Assembly: GCA_000231825.2 (NCBI GenBank)
Contig: JH720333.1
Span: forward strand, 292,374 to 356,373
Source of the DNA: Tetrahymena elliotti 4EA
Lineage: Eukaryota > Ciliophora > Oligohymenophorea > Hymenostomatida > Tetrahymenidae
DNA length: 64,000 nucleotides
Reading direction: 5' to 3'
In this document: positions 13,649 to 25,864 of the stretch, piece after piece
Layout: every line of letters starts with the position of its first letter
How positions within the stretch are numbered: position 1 is the first letter of the stretch
The notes under the pieces: generated by a model
Seen by the model: the letters and a program-made list of their open reading frames with translations, nothing else
What the model was told of the DNA's origin: nothing
Databases searched by the model: none
Translations under genes and position numbers: made by a program

Positions 13649-15533
13649 TGATTTGAATTTAATTCTTCTAAAAATAGTTCTTCTAATAAATATTTAATTT
13701 TTTTGTGTTTATTTCCATTTTATTACATTATATAATAATAAATTTAAAAAAACTCTTCATTTAAATTAAATATTTTAGAATATTTATCCTATAATTATTT
13801 ATTTAATTTAAAAGAAAAAGAGTTCACTAATGTAGTTAACTGATAAATTGCATTTGTTAAGCAAAATAGCTATTATTGCATGTTTAATCATAATATATCT
13901 TTGATATATGTAGTCTTAAAATTGAAAATAAATTGAATAGGTTGCTAAAATACTAAATCAATAATAACAAGTAAAAATTATTGCTAAGTATTTGTAATTT
14001 AATAAACAAAGAAGGTTTTCAAATGCATAGATACTAATTAAAATTCTAAATAATTGAAGGATATTTTAGAATAATTTAAGATTATTCTAATTAGAATCCT
14101 AAAAGTATATTCTAAAATAAAAAACTCTTTTATTTTATCTATTTTATTATAATTATTTATAATCTAATTAAATCTGATTTCAGATTTAAAACAAAAAAGG
14201 TTTTCAATAGTTAAATTATCTATCCTTATATTTAAAAAAAACTTTATACCTTTCTTCTAAAATCTAATCTTGAATTAGGTACTTAAGTAATTTTTATTAA
14301 CTAAATTTAGCTTTAGATGAGCTTTAAATCCTACAAAAATTCTAAACTAGGTAGCTACTCAAAACAAACCCCTCTGATTTATTTGAAAATAGTTGATTAA
14401 AAATTGAATTAAAAAAGTACAGAAAACAATATTTTTATCACATTTTCATTTCAAAACATTCAAAGATAAATCATCCATTTGATTTTGCTAATCAAAATTT
14501 ATTCTTTAATGTTCATGTAAAATTTTCCCAATAATCCTTAGACTATCCACAGAAAAAATTCGATTGTGATTTTTTATTTAACATAGCTTCTCTTTAATTT
14601 AAGCCCCTCTAAATACCTAAAAAACAAAATGCTAAGGCATTTACTCTCAATTGAAAATAAGGAGAGAATAAAATTTTTGAATTTTAGAATTTAGAAAAAA
14701 GAAGGTAAATATAAAATAAAAATATTAATATTAAAACTGTTTTATAAAAATTATCTTAAAATAGAAAGAAAATGATTCATCCACTTGAACTATTAAAAAT
14801 TTAAAATATTCTGATAAGAAAAATTAAGATTTTTATTTTTTTCTTTTTATAATGATTAAACAAACTATTTCTTTTATATAACCTATAACAGAATATAATG
14901 TTCTTTTAAATTTAAGTAAAGACTTTCATAGGTAAAAGTTAACAATAGATTTAAAAGATTTTACTATTTATATAAAATAACGAGATAATAGAATAATTTA
15001 TTGAAGAAAATATTTGCCATTGCCATTTAAAATATTATGAAGAAATAAACCTACCCCTTACTCATTTTTCTTTTTTCTAGTCAATAATTAACTAAGTTGC
15101 CAGTATTTTTATAAAATAAATACTTTTTTAATGCTTTTATTAGTAATGAGGATATCTCAAATATTCTAAATTAATTTTTTCTGTTTATTACTTTTTTAAC
15201 ATTTAAAAAACTTAAAAATTTTCCTCACTTTAACTTATGTATTTACTATTTTATCAATTAATATGAACCTTAAAAAAAATATATTTTATATTTTCATAAA
15301 ATTGTTTTTTAAGGTAAAATGAAGCTAAATATTTTTAGAAATAGAACTTTTTTATAATATTGAAGATATTTATTAATATATTCTAAATCAATATTTGATA
15401 TATATTCTAGTTATTTTTCCTAATTCAAATGTTTGCCACAAAAAATTAAAAATAAAATAAATAAAATAAAACAAACCAAAACAAAACAAAACAAAAATAA
15501 TTGAGCAAAAAATAGAATAACAATACTAAGATT
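13649..15533. other. Intergenic region between divergent GTPase genes
   Basis: About 1.9 kb of AT-rich DNA that must hold the promoters of the two divergent GTPase paralogues. No gene was seen. Just before the plus-strand ATG lies an A-rich track of aaat and aaac repeats (about 15450-15500), probably in the 5' leader. Confidence 0.5.
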
Positions 15534-18158
15534 ATGTATTCTAATAAAAGTTAAAGTTAGTAGATTGAAGAATTAAAATAAAATTTGAAAGAATTAAAAG
15601 AAGATGAATAAATAAGAGCAAAAGAACATGAGAAAGAAATTATTAAATTAAATGATTAAATAAAGACTTATTAATCTTTAAACTAATTAAAATCTAATTA
15701 GCTGTAAGAGCTGAAAGACAAAATTGACAAAATGGAAAAATAAAAGGAAACCAAAATTAATGAATTATAAAATAAAGAAAATGAATTATAAAATAAAGAA
15801 AATCAATTAAATTTACAGATAAAAAATCTTAAGGACGAAATTTTTTAAAAAAAGACTTAATTTGATAAGGATTTGAAATAATAATAAGAATCTTCATAAA
15901 AAATTTTGAAAGATCAAGAACAATCTCTAAAATAATAAATTGATAAAGAGAAGCAGGAAAAATAAGTAATAATAGCTTAAACCAAATAATAAAATGATAT
16001 TTTAAACAATTCAATTAATGAACTCAAATAATTACAAATTCAATTAAGATAAGATTTTGAAAAAGAGTAAGAAAATCTTAAGAAATAACATAAAACTTAG
16101 TTAGAAGATGTGATTTCTAAATTAGAATCTAAATTAAATGAAAAATCTTAAGAAATGGAGAAGGAGAAATAATAAAAAAATGAATAAATTGATCAATTAA
16201 AAGATGAAAATTAAAAACAAACAATTGAGATAGAGAAATTAACTGAAGACAATTCTTGCAAAATTGAATAAATTTCTCAGTTAGAAGAAGGGTCTTAAGA
16301 AAATGAGAAGTAAAAGTAATAATTAAATGAATAAATTCAATAACTATAAAATTAAAATGACTAACAATCAATAGAAGTAGAATAATTAAAGAAAAAAATT
16401 AATGAAAACCAAATGCAATTAGAAGATTTAAATCAATAAAATGAAGAGAAGTAAAGTTAAATCGATTTACTAGAAAAAGAATCAACTAATTTGTAACAAG
16501 AACGCGATTAATTAAAAAATGAGTTAAATAAATAAATAAAAGATAATGAATAAAAAGTCAATGAATATCAATCAAAAATTCAATAACTAGAAAAAACTGT
16601 GTAAGATGAATAAGAGAAATTAATCTCGCAATCTAACAGCAATAAGATATAGAATGAAGAATTAAAAAATTTAGTAGAGGATCTATAAAAGTATAAGCAA
16701 CAGATAGATAAGTTAAATAGATATGTTCCACCTAAAGATATCAATGGTTCTGGCTATGACTAGGTTATTTAAATGGAATCAATGCTAGATATTCAAAAAC
16801 ATTAGTAAATGCAATAAGATCCTTCAAGTACTAGTTAAATAGGATAAAACATGAATTAGAAGGTTGTATCAGTGAAAAATATTAACAAAAATAACATTAT
16901 TGAGCAATAACTTATTGTAGTAGGTTTTCAAGGTTTTAGAAGCCAAGGAAAAACATTTTTACTAAACTGTCTTATCAATGAGAACTTCCCTTCTGAACAT
17001 CATATAAATACCGCTGGAATTTGTTTGAAATATCAGATCTTAAAAGGAAGAAATATCGTTTATCTTGACACTGAGGGCTTAGATGGTCCTGTTAAAATTG
17101 ATTATGAAAATAATTAAAATTATAAAGATTACTTGATAAATATTGGAAATGGTGAATAAGATGAAAAAAATCTTTAATTAATAAAATAGGAAGTGATAAA
17201 TAAACATTAGTACTAAAAAGTAACTCAATAATTGTAATAAGAATTCGTCATATCCAATTCTCATATATTTATCATATTAGTCTCTAATATTTCATAGGAA
17301 GATATTAATCTTATTAATTCTATTCAATCCTATCTAAAAAGTGATTCTTGTCAAAAGACCATTCTTGTGGTGCACAACTTGAAAGATTATTATTCATAAG
17401 AATCTGTAGATAAATACATTTTAAAATTAAAGGATTTGTTCCCACTTAGATAATAAGAAGTTCCTACATTTGAATAACCAACATACAACTATAATTCTTA
17501 TTTTGTAGATAATATGAACACAAACATAAATCATGTTTTCATGGCAAATTAAAACAGCCCTGCTGGTTAAATCTACAATAAATTTGCTTTAGATTATTTA
17601 AAAGATATTATTCATGACTATAAAAGAGTCTAAAATGTTAATATTGCTGAAAAATTCAATAGTTTTCTTAACCAAAATATCTAAAGGTATTTAAGAATTA
17701 AAGTAGAAAACTCAACATAAGGCAGTAAGAAAAAAGAATTTTTTGAGTATGATAAAGAATAGTAGATAATTCAACTCAAAGATAACTGTAAAATCTTGTA
17801 GCCAAAAGAACTTTAAATGGACATCTTTGGATATATGTAAAAATAGTACTCTTATTCAATAGTGAAATCTGATAAAAAATTATATCTCTTTGTTGATATT
17901 CCCGGTTCTGTGGAAATTACTCCCAAATTTGATAAATATTAAGGAATATTAGACTTAATAATAGTCCACAAAGAATTAGTGGAGTAAAGCTAAGGAGAAA
18001 CAATAGTCACAACAAGAAAAAATGATGAAGTATGTTTAAATCTAAAAATTTCTGGTAAAGATTAAATACATAAAATGTTAAAAAAAGAATAAAAGAACCT
18101 CTAAAATGGAGTTCATTAATTTGTTTTTGAAGAAGAGAATGAAGTAGAATATTTTTGA
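15534..18158 (+). CDS. Coiled-coil large GTPase, paralogue 2
   Basis: Single exon, 874 residues, ATG 15534 to TGA 18156-18158. Residues about 1-400 form a long coiled coil extremely rich in Gln (mostly TAA/TAG codons), Glu, Lys and Asn, including a short tandem NELQNKE repeat near 15757-15795. The GTPase domain follows: P-loop GFQGFRSQGKT (464-474), DTEG (512-515, the classical large-GTPase G3), and VVHNLK (H614) as the likely G4. Shared motifs KYVPP/LNRYVPP before the domain and AGICLKYQ after the P-loop match paralogue 3. The pattern resembles guanylate-binding-type GTPases, but the G4 HNLK is unlike the usual T/NKxD. The first ATG after a TGA upstream was used as start. Confidence 0.85.
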
Positions 18159-19405
18159 AATAATATACTTATTAGCTATGAATGCAGTTCATTTATATTT
18201 TTTATGAAGCAAATCTTTTTAATTGAAACCTTTTTATTCATTTATTTGTCTCTTTCAAATTAATAGCATCCAAAAAAATAAAAAGAAAACTAATATTTTC
18301 TCAGGAATATCCTTTTTTTTGTTTTTTAGTATTTTCTGATTTTTCATTTTAACTTTAAAAAGTTTGCAAATTTTTTTTTCAGTTCAGAAGACAATTTATA
18401 CTGCATCTTCTTGATATTTAAAATAAATTATTCCTTTTTATTTTTTATTTTTGATTCACCTTTAAATTTCAGAAGAAAAAAAATTATTATTAAAATACTT
18501 AAATTCTACATTTACCCCAACCATTTGTAAAATCCCTATAGATATAAGAACTTACTTCTAAATGTTAAAGTAATTCATAGAAAATAATAAGATAAAGCAT
18601 TGAATTTGATATTAGTTATTTAAATTAAAGCATTTTATTGCAATAATCTAATCTTTGTTTTTAAAATAATCAGAGTGAATTAAAAAAAAACCATTTAGAA
18701 AAACTCTTACAAAAGCCAAATTGTTCTACTGCAATGCAACGGTACAGCCAATACTAATAACTAATATTTTTATTTAGAATTTGTTGTTATTATGAATTCT
18801 TTTATTAAATTTAAAAAATAAAATAATAAATTATTAATCTTTTATTTAATAAACTCATAGAAAAAGTGTTTTTTATAAATTATTTTAAAGTAATAAATTC
18901 TTCTTCCTAACTAACACCTAAAAAGTTTAGGTATTTGAATTATTTTATGAAAAGATTAGGTTAATTCAAATTCTTTAAGATGAATAGTATTCTATCTTTT
19001 AAAAATACATAAAAAATGAAATATTTCCCGACCCTACCATATTAGACACTTTAATTTGATACCTATTATCATTTAGAATAGTAAGAAATAGTGACACAGG
19101 ATGAAATTCAAAATATTTGAATAATGATCATAATATTCTAATTAACTTTCATATTCTAAAACACAGATAATAATATTTAAAAAATTAATAATAATATTTA
19201 ATCAGATTGTTTTAAAGCTAATAAAAATAAAAGTTTTTTAATTTTATAATATTTATTTAATATTCTAAATTTTGAAATATTCTATGTAATACTTAGAACA
19301 ATTTAAATAACATCAACTAAAAATTATAATTAATATTACACAAACAATCAAAGAAACAAACAAGCTACTTTCTGAAGAAGAAAAAAAAACTGCTTCTATC
19401 AAAAA
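18159..19405. other. Intergenic gap between GTPase paralogues 2 and 3
   Basis: About 1.25 kb, A/T-rich, with poly-A and poly-T runs. No convincing coding frame on either strand. It should contain the promoter of the following plus-strand gene. Confidence 0.5.
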
Positions 19406-21124
19406 ATGTTTTCTAATCAAAAACAAAAAGAATATCTTGAGAAGGATGAGAGCAGCTAGTTAAGCTAAATTAATTAAAATCAGGGTTTAATTGGAACTAT
19501 CAACTCATTTAGTCAAATGTTGTGTAATAGTATGAAAAATCTAGACTCATTGCAAGAGTAAAATCCTGATGCTAATGAGTTAAAAGATATTTTAAATTAA
19601 GTTTATAGTAGAACTAAGTCTGTATAGTAAATAGTAAATATGAATGAGGCTTAGCTTAAAGATCTTGAGAAATTAAATACATATGTACCAGAAATAGAAA
19701 GAGATAAGTATGGTTATGATTTGATGATAGAAATGAAATCAGTGTTTGATTTGTAAAGGGCTTAATATTAAAATATTTCTGTAACTCCTTAGCCTAATCA
19801 TACAAATCAAAGATAAAGAGGATTATCAATTCAATTTTGTGATGAAAAGAAGCATCTTCAACATATTAAGAATTAGACTATTGTAGGTATGTAGGGCTTA
19901 AGAAACAAAGGTAAAACATTTATACTTAATTCATTAGTAATATAAGAATTTCCTTCTGGGTATAACGTGAGTACTCCTGGAATATGTTTGAAATTTCACA
20001 GTTACGAGAATAAAAATATCACTTACATAGATTCAGAAGGACTCAGTTGTCCTATTGTAATTGATTTTGACAATAATGAAAATTACTAAAAACTCAAAGA
20101 AAAATTAGAAAACGACAATGTATTTGATTAAGAAATTGATAAGTAACTACAAAATGATATTACTAACAAGCATTTAGATTAGAAAGTGACTGAATAATTG
20201 TAGTAAGACTTTATTATTCAATCTTCTCACATTCTTATTCTAGTTGTCTCTAATCTTACTTAAGATGACCAAAAGTTAATTCATACTATTTCTTAGTAAT
20301 TGTCAGAAGATAAAAAACAAAAAGAGATTTATGTTGTTCATAATTTAAAAGAGACTCACCTTATAAAAGAAGTTGAAAAATATATTGAAAGCCTCAAAAA
20401 AATATATCCTATTCGAGAATTACCAATACCTACATATGACAAAGAAAATGAAAATAACACTATTTTTGTTGATTGTATCAATAAAAAATTTAATCATTTG
20501 GTTATGGCTAACTCCAATAGCTAAGCAGGTAGATACTACAATTAGTTTACCCTTGAATATATTAAGAAAAGAATTGCTATGTGTAAGGAAGTTATTAACT
20601 TTAACGCAATTGAAAGACTTTAAACATATTTTAATGATAACCTTTAAAACTTTGTTCTTTTGAAAAGAGTTGATGGAAAAGAAATTTAAGGGAAATAATC
20701 TTATCTTAAGTATGATGAAGAAAAGAATTCCATATTCTTAAAAGAAGAGTATAAAATAGAAAAAATCAAGGAACTTTCTGTAAATGTCTTCGGATTCTTG
20801 TAAAAAGATTGCCTTTATTCTATCTATAATAAAGATGATTCTCGTATTCTTATTGTTGAAGTACCAGGTTATGTAGATTCTAAATTTGCTTTCTATAAGA
20901 AAAAAGGTATTTTTGAAATCAGAAGTTTTACTGATGCTAATAAAGAAAAAGAAAATGGAACTATATTTGCCTCTACAAGGAAGCTTGAAGATAAAGTATG
21001 GAGCATACCTATTTGCAAAGATGGATAACTATGGAACTATGTAAAAGAAAAATAAGAAGACTTAAAAAATGGGCTCTACAAATTTGTTTTTATCAGAGAT
21101 GAAGATGTAAGTGATTCTGATTGA
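19406..21124 (+). CDS. Large GTPase, paralogue 3 (short coiled coil)
   Basis: Single exon, 572 residues, ATG 19406 to TGA 21122-21124. It lacks the long coiled coil of its neighbours and has only about 150 residues before the GTPase domain. Motifs: P-loop GMQGLRNKGKT (161-171), DSEG (209-212), VVHNLK (H312). The PGICLKF segment and the C-terminal layout (FGFLQKD...VEVPGYVDSKF) align by eye with paralogue 2 (FGYMQK...VDIPGSVEI). This second G-x-V/S element near the C-terminus is shared and could form part of the fold. Tandem orientation with paralogue 2 suggests local duplication followed by gain or loss of the coiled coil. Cellular role unknown. Confidence 0.85.
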
Positions 21125-22299
21125 AATAAAATATAAATTTTTATCATGTTTATCATCAAATAAAAAATATTTTCCTATGTATATCATTTTGTTTTTTATT
21201 TCTAATTAAATATTTTTAAATAAAATTATGAAAATTTATATCTACCAACTCAAAAAATACAAACTTTTTTAATTTTTAGTTCACTGATAGTAAATAACCA
21301 ACTCAAAAAATACAAACTTTTTTAATTTTTAGTTCACTGATAGTAAATAAAAAATTGAAAATATATTAAATATTTATCTTTTAATTATATCTTAAGAAGA
21401 AATAGATTTCTCTGGGTCTTAATTAATAAAATCTTCATAAATAAATGATTTTTTCATAATGCTGAAAGATCTCATCAAAAAAAATAAAAATGGTAGGTTT
21501 TTATAATAAAATCACTAATTTTTTGAGAATTCCTACATTAAACATTTAACAAAATAAGAGCTATTCCTCACAAATTATTTAAAAATCATAGCTTTTAATA
21601 ACTAAATTGGTGATTATTTTGAAGGAATATCTAGAAATTAAAATAAAAAATCTTTTTAATAGTAGTTTGATAAAAATATGAAAGGAAGGTATTTACAAGT
21701 ATGAATGAAATATTTGAATAAAATTATTTTTATAAATGAATAAGAGTAAACAATTAGAAAAGGTAAAATAAATGGAATTGGTAATTATTTACAAATAGAC
21801 AGATAAAAGATTATATAAGATATATATTGAAAAAGGTATTAAGAATATATTAGTAATCACATCTTAATCCTTTCTTGAAAAAATTATATTTTTATAAAAA
21901 TACATATTATATTATTATCATTATTATGTTTATATTTATTATTATTATAAAATAAAAACCTAATAGACAAATTAATGACTTTAATTTATTCACTATACCC
22001 TAAGTATTATGTATAGTTAAGGATTAACCTTTATTAAAATAACTAAAGTGATTTATTTTATTGATATTTATTCTGAAGATTAAAGCTTAATAGGATCTAT
22101 TTATTTATATATTTATTCATTATTTTAAGTAGTGAAATAAAAAGAGCTCATTTATATCTAAAAACTAGGGATTTTTAGTATTCATCGAAATCTAAATAGC
22201 CATTTTTAAATATATTTTGATTTTCTTGTATTGCTTACAAGGAATTTATATTATTGGTTTAATTGTAATAATATATTAAGTTATTTTTTAAGAAATTTT
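21125..22299. other. Intergenic gap
   Basis: AT-rich spacer downstream of GTPase paralogue 3, including a perfect 53-bp tandem duplication (listed separately). Otherwise nothing coding was seen. Confidence 0.5.
21244..21350. repeat. Perfect 53-bp tandem duplication
   Basis: Two exact head-to-tail copies with period 53: 21245-21297 and 21298-21350, each beginning ccaactcaaaaaat and ending gatagtaaataa. They lie just after the TGA of GTPase paralogue 3, in its 3' flank. The identity implies a recent duplication, or an assembly artefact. Confidence 0.95.
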
Positions 22300-22614
22300 C
22301 AAATTAGGGTAAAAACTTTTGATTAACTTAAGATTAGTTTATTGCGCTCAGCTTATTCATACAGAGTTATAGCATGTTATGCTAGTATTTTTCAGCAAAA
22401 GGCTCAAAAAGATTACCATTTAGTATATGAGTAATTGAATAGCATTTCTTCGATTAAGTAATCTTTTAAGGTATAACAGTTGAATAGTTTTTAAGCTCTA
22501 AAAGAGGCTTTTGTATGAAGTTGGAATGAATATGTTGAAGAGATTGTGAGAAATAAGATTGTAACTCCTATGCACTTGTCAATCCTTTACTATAGTAATT
22601 ATGGATTAGAATGA
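22300..22614 (+). pseudogene. Coding-like fragment with an in-frame TGA
   Basis: A GC-richer island in AT-rich DNA reads as a helical, protein-like sequence in one frame (RSAYSYRVIACYASIFQQKA ... EYVEEIVRNKIVTPMHL), ending at TGA 22612-22614. It is interrupted by TGA at 22516-22518. No ATG or full gene was found. The pattern of aromatic and charged residues with W-N-E-Y-V-E-E-I suggests a helical-bundle domain, but I cannot name a family. It may be a gene relic, or an exon whose splice sites I could not place. Confidence 0.4.
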
Positions 22615-22852
22615 CCTCTTTTACAACTAAAGATTCCTCATTTTCTATCCTGTAAAGTACTTCACTTAGCATTTTTTGTTCTTCCTATAATGAATTATTA
22701 ATAAAAAAATATTATTTTACCACAGATTGGTTTGAATAAAAATAATTAATACCTGTGTGAATTTATCAAAAACAATCATTAATATTTTTGTATTTTTAAT
22801 AAAGAAATCGATCCAAAAGAAGTCTCTTCTGTTTGTCTTTTACACTTATTCT

Positions 22853-25800
22853 TCAACTTTTTTAAATTAAATCAACATTTATTTTTGTTAAAAAAATCTC
22901 CAAAATTATTAAAAAAAAATGTGTGAAATTTTTCAAAATTTTGATTAGAAATAATATACCTTAATTTGAAAAATTTTGTAATATAGAAAAATTAAAATTT
23001 AAAGCAAAACAAGACATTTTGCCTTATTAGAAATGAAGAAATTTATTTTTACTGATTGTAGAGAAACATTTTTGATGGGTGAGATCAGCAATACTGCTCT
23101 AACTAATTTATTATTAGTTATCAATCTGAATAGGCTACATGTAGGAGTATTCGAAGATTGCAATATTTTCGTCCAAAATAATATTAAGTTTTGGATCAAA
23201 AAAGGAAGATATTTTCTTTTCTTCTACAGTTTGAAGACTTCCTTTCATGATTCCATTAATAATAGTTGTCTTTCCTGTTTTTGGCATACCTAAAACACCA
23301 ATTACTTACCCTAATTCACCAAGGTTTGCTTTAGAATCCAATTATTATAATTTCCATCCTTCATCAATTAGTTTTTCAACACTTCCAGAGCAGTCTAAAT
23401 AGTATGACCATTCCATAATAGTATTTTAAATTGGCTTTCCTATTATTTACCAAAATTCGTTTTTTTTAAGTTTTAAAAAAATAAATTATTTACTTGTATT
23501 GCTTAGAGTAGCTAGTGAATGCAGATCTGAAGCAGAAGAAACTGATTTTCTCCTCTTCATAGGTTAGTTATCAAAGTCTATCAACCCAGTAGGAATGCTA
23601 AGCTTTTCAGATTTTGCAACACTCTGTAACAAGAAGTCTTTAATTGCATACAATTTTTCTTTTAATGTTTAGATCTCATGATTTTTTGTTCCTATGAGTC
23701 TTTATAGCTCCTCTATTCTAGTATCAGGACTTATTAGTAGGGAGCTGTTTCTAAGAGATTTCTTCTTAGATAATGGTGATTGACTATTAGAGATATACTC
23801 ATCATTAAAGCATTTTTCAGTGGCATTGCCTTTATCACTCGACTAGAATCCTATGCTATTTGACAGGTCTTCATTAGTTGTGCTCTTTGAACCTCCTTTC
23901 CTATTTATATAATTATTTCTTTTTTAAATGCTCTTTACAGTTTCTTAGTGGGTTCCTGTGCTACAATCATCCTCTTCATTTATAATTTCTGCATCCATTT
24001 TAATAAACTGATTATTAACGGAATCTTGATAATTGCTCATTGCATAGGTCTAGCTAAGAGATGAAGGATTAATCATTTTTTGGTTATTAAAGATATTATT
24101 TTAGCTGTTAGATGTGCGCTGAATCAAGTTATCAATAGATGAAGGAGAATGTTCATGCTTACTCTCAATATTATGGTTTTTTTCTTCCAGCTTAAATTCA
24201 TTGTCTCCTAATTTATCTTGTATTTATTTCATTTGGGTAACCAAATCATTCTTCTAACTCATAAGGGCATTAAGTAGTTTTAAAACTTAGTCTTAGTGAG
24301 CCTACTACTAGTTCATCTTCGAATCAAGCTCTTTCTTTTCTTTAATTTCTCTCTAATTATTTTCTTCCTTGAGCTTATTTAAGTTTTACTCATATTATAA
24401 ATTACATTGGTCTTTTGTTTACTAAACTAACAGTTATATTTTTTATTCATTATTATCTTTCTCTGCTTAAATTTGCTACTCCAAACTCTTTATTTTTTCT
24501 TTTAAAACAGTATTTTCATTTTCAAGTGAGTTTATTTTTATTTCTTTTTCAAAATTTAAATAATATTATTACTGATTGATATTATTAACATTTTTGTTGT
24601 TCTGTTAAGTTTAACTTTTAATGCTTCCGCTATCTAAGCTAGTCAGTTTTACAACTTCATCTTCAGTTGCATTTGATGAAGTAGCAGGGTTTTCAATATT
24701 GTTGATATTAATGTTATAGAGATTGCTATTGTATAATTAATTTTTGTCATTTAAGTTAGGCTAGTTTTTTTCAAAAAGCATTTCATTCTGATAAATATCA
24801 TTGCTATTTGTAAGTAATTATTATTATTATTGTTGTTGTTATTTTGAGATTGACGAAGAATCGCTGTTAATGTATTAGAGAAGAGAATTATGTTTAGATT
24901 TAATAAAATTAGAATTGTCTTCTAAGATTTATTTATTAGCATTATTTAACTATGCTGCTGTTGAGTTTGCTATATTGCTAAAATAATTATTATTAAAATG
25001 TACTTTATCAGTCACATCTACACTCTTTTTCTTCTAATCAGAATTAACTAATTGATATTGTTATAAGCCTTGATTTGTTTGATTGGCGGATTTAGGTTTT
25101 TAGATTGAAAATGAATTTTAGCTTTAAGTATTATTTGAGAGATAAGGCTATTATGAATTCATATAATTGCTGCTCATTACATTATGCTAATTGAATTAAG
25201 ATGGATAGTTTTTATTCAACTAAAAGTTTTAAAGTTGCTTAGCATTAGAAGAGCTTAGCACTGAATTAGAAGGAGAATTAAAGGTATTAGTACTAGTATT
25301 TAATTGAGCTGTTAAGATTTTATTCTTTGTCTAAAGTAGCTAAAGAGAACTAATTGTCTAATTTGCTTGAGAGTAAAACGATCCTTGAGGAGGATTTGTG
25401 TTACCATTGATACTTCTTATCTAAGGCGAAGTAGATTTTGCGCTGTCTATGTTCTACTAAATGAATAATGAATTTGATTGGATGTAAGAATTTATTGAGT
25501 TTTAGCTATTGTAAGGAAGTTGATGCTAAGAATTTGTTCTGCCATCCATTTTTTTGATTAAATTTGTCTCTAAACCGCTATTCTAACCTACAATTTTTTG
25601 AGTCTACTATGTAGAAGATTAACTTGAAGTAGGATTTTTGATATATACATTTAAACTAGGAGAATGGTAATTAGATTTTGTGCTAGTGTAGCTAGACAAG
25701 TATTGGGTAGTATTGCTACCAAATCCTGCATGGCTTAGCTGCTTCTATTTATGATGCTTACTAGGCTGCTTTACTTTAGATGCTGCTACTAATGGAGATA

Positions 25801-25864
25801 TATTGCCTCTGCTCTACTAATCTTCTGATTAGCTTAAAGAGTTATTCATAAAATTATTATTCAT
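22853..25864 (-). CDS. Ser/Asn/Gln-rich coiled-coil protein with a C-terminal P-loop segment (GTPase paralogue 4, reduced)
   Basis: Exon 1 is 25864-23494 and exon 2 is 23439-22853, with intron 23493-23440 (GT...AG, 54 nt); the frames fit, giving 985 residues. The first about 450 residues are low-complexity Ser/Asn/Gln/Thr-rich with a short poly-Q. A coiled coil (about 450-600) and a phosphosite-rich stretch (RRKSVSSASD) follow. The C-terminus holds IDEGWKL...GELGQVIGVLG and a P-loop GVLGMPKTGKT (838-848), as in large GTPases. However, the downstream domain is short and lacks the DxxG and HNLK motifs of the neighbours. The last about 60 codons (after about 23030) are AT-rich and may be an intron or 3' flank, so the 3' end is uncertain. 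Role unknown. Confidence 0.7.
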
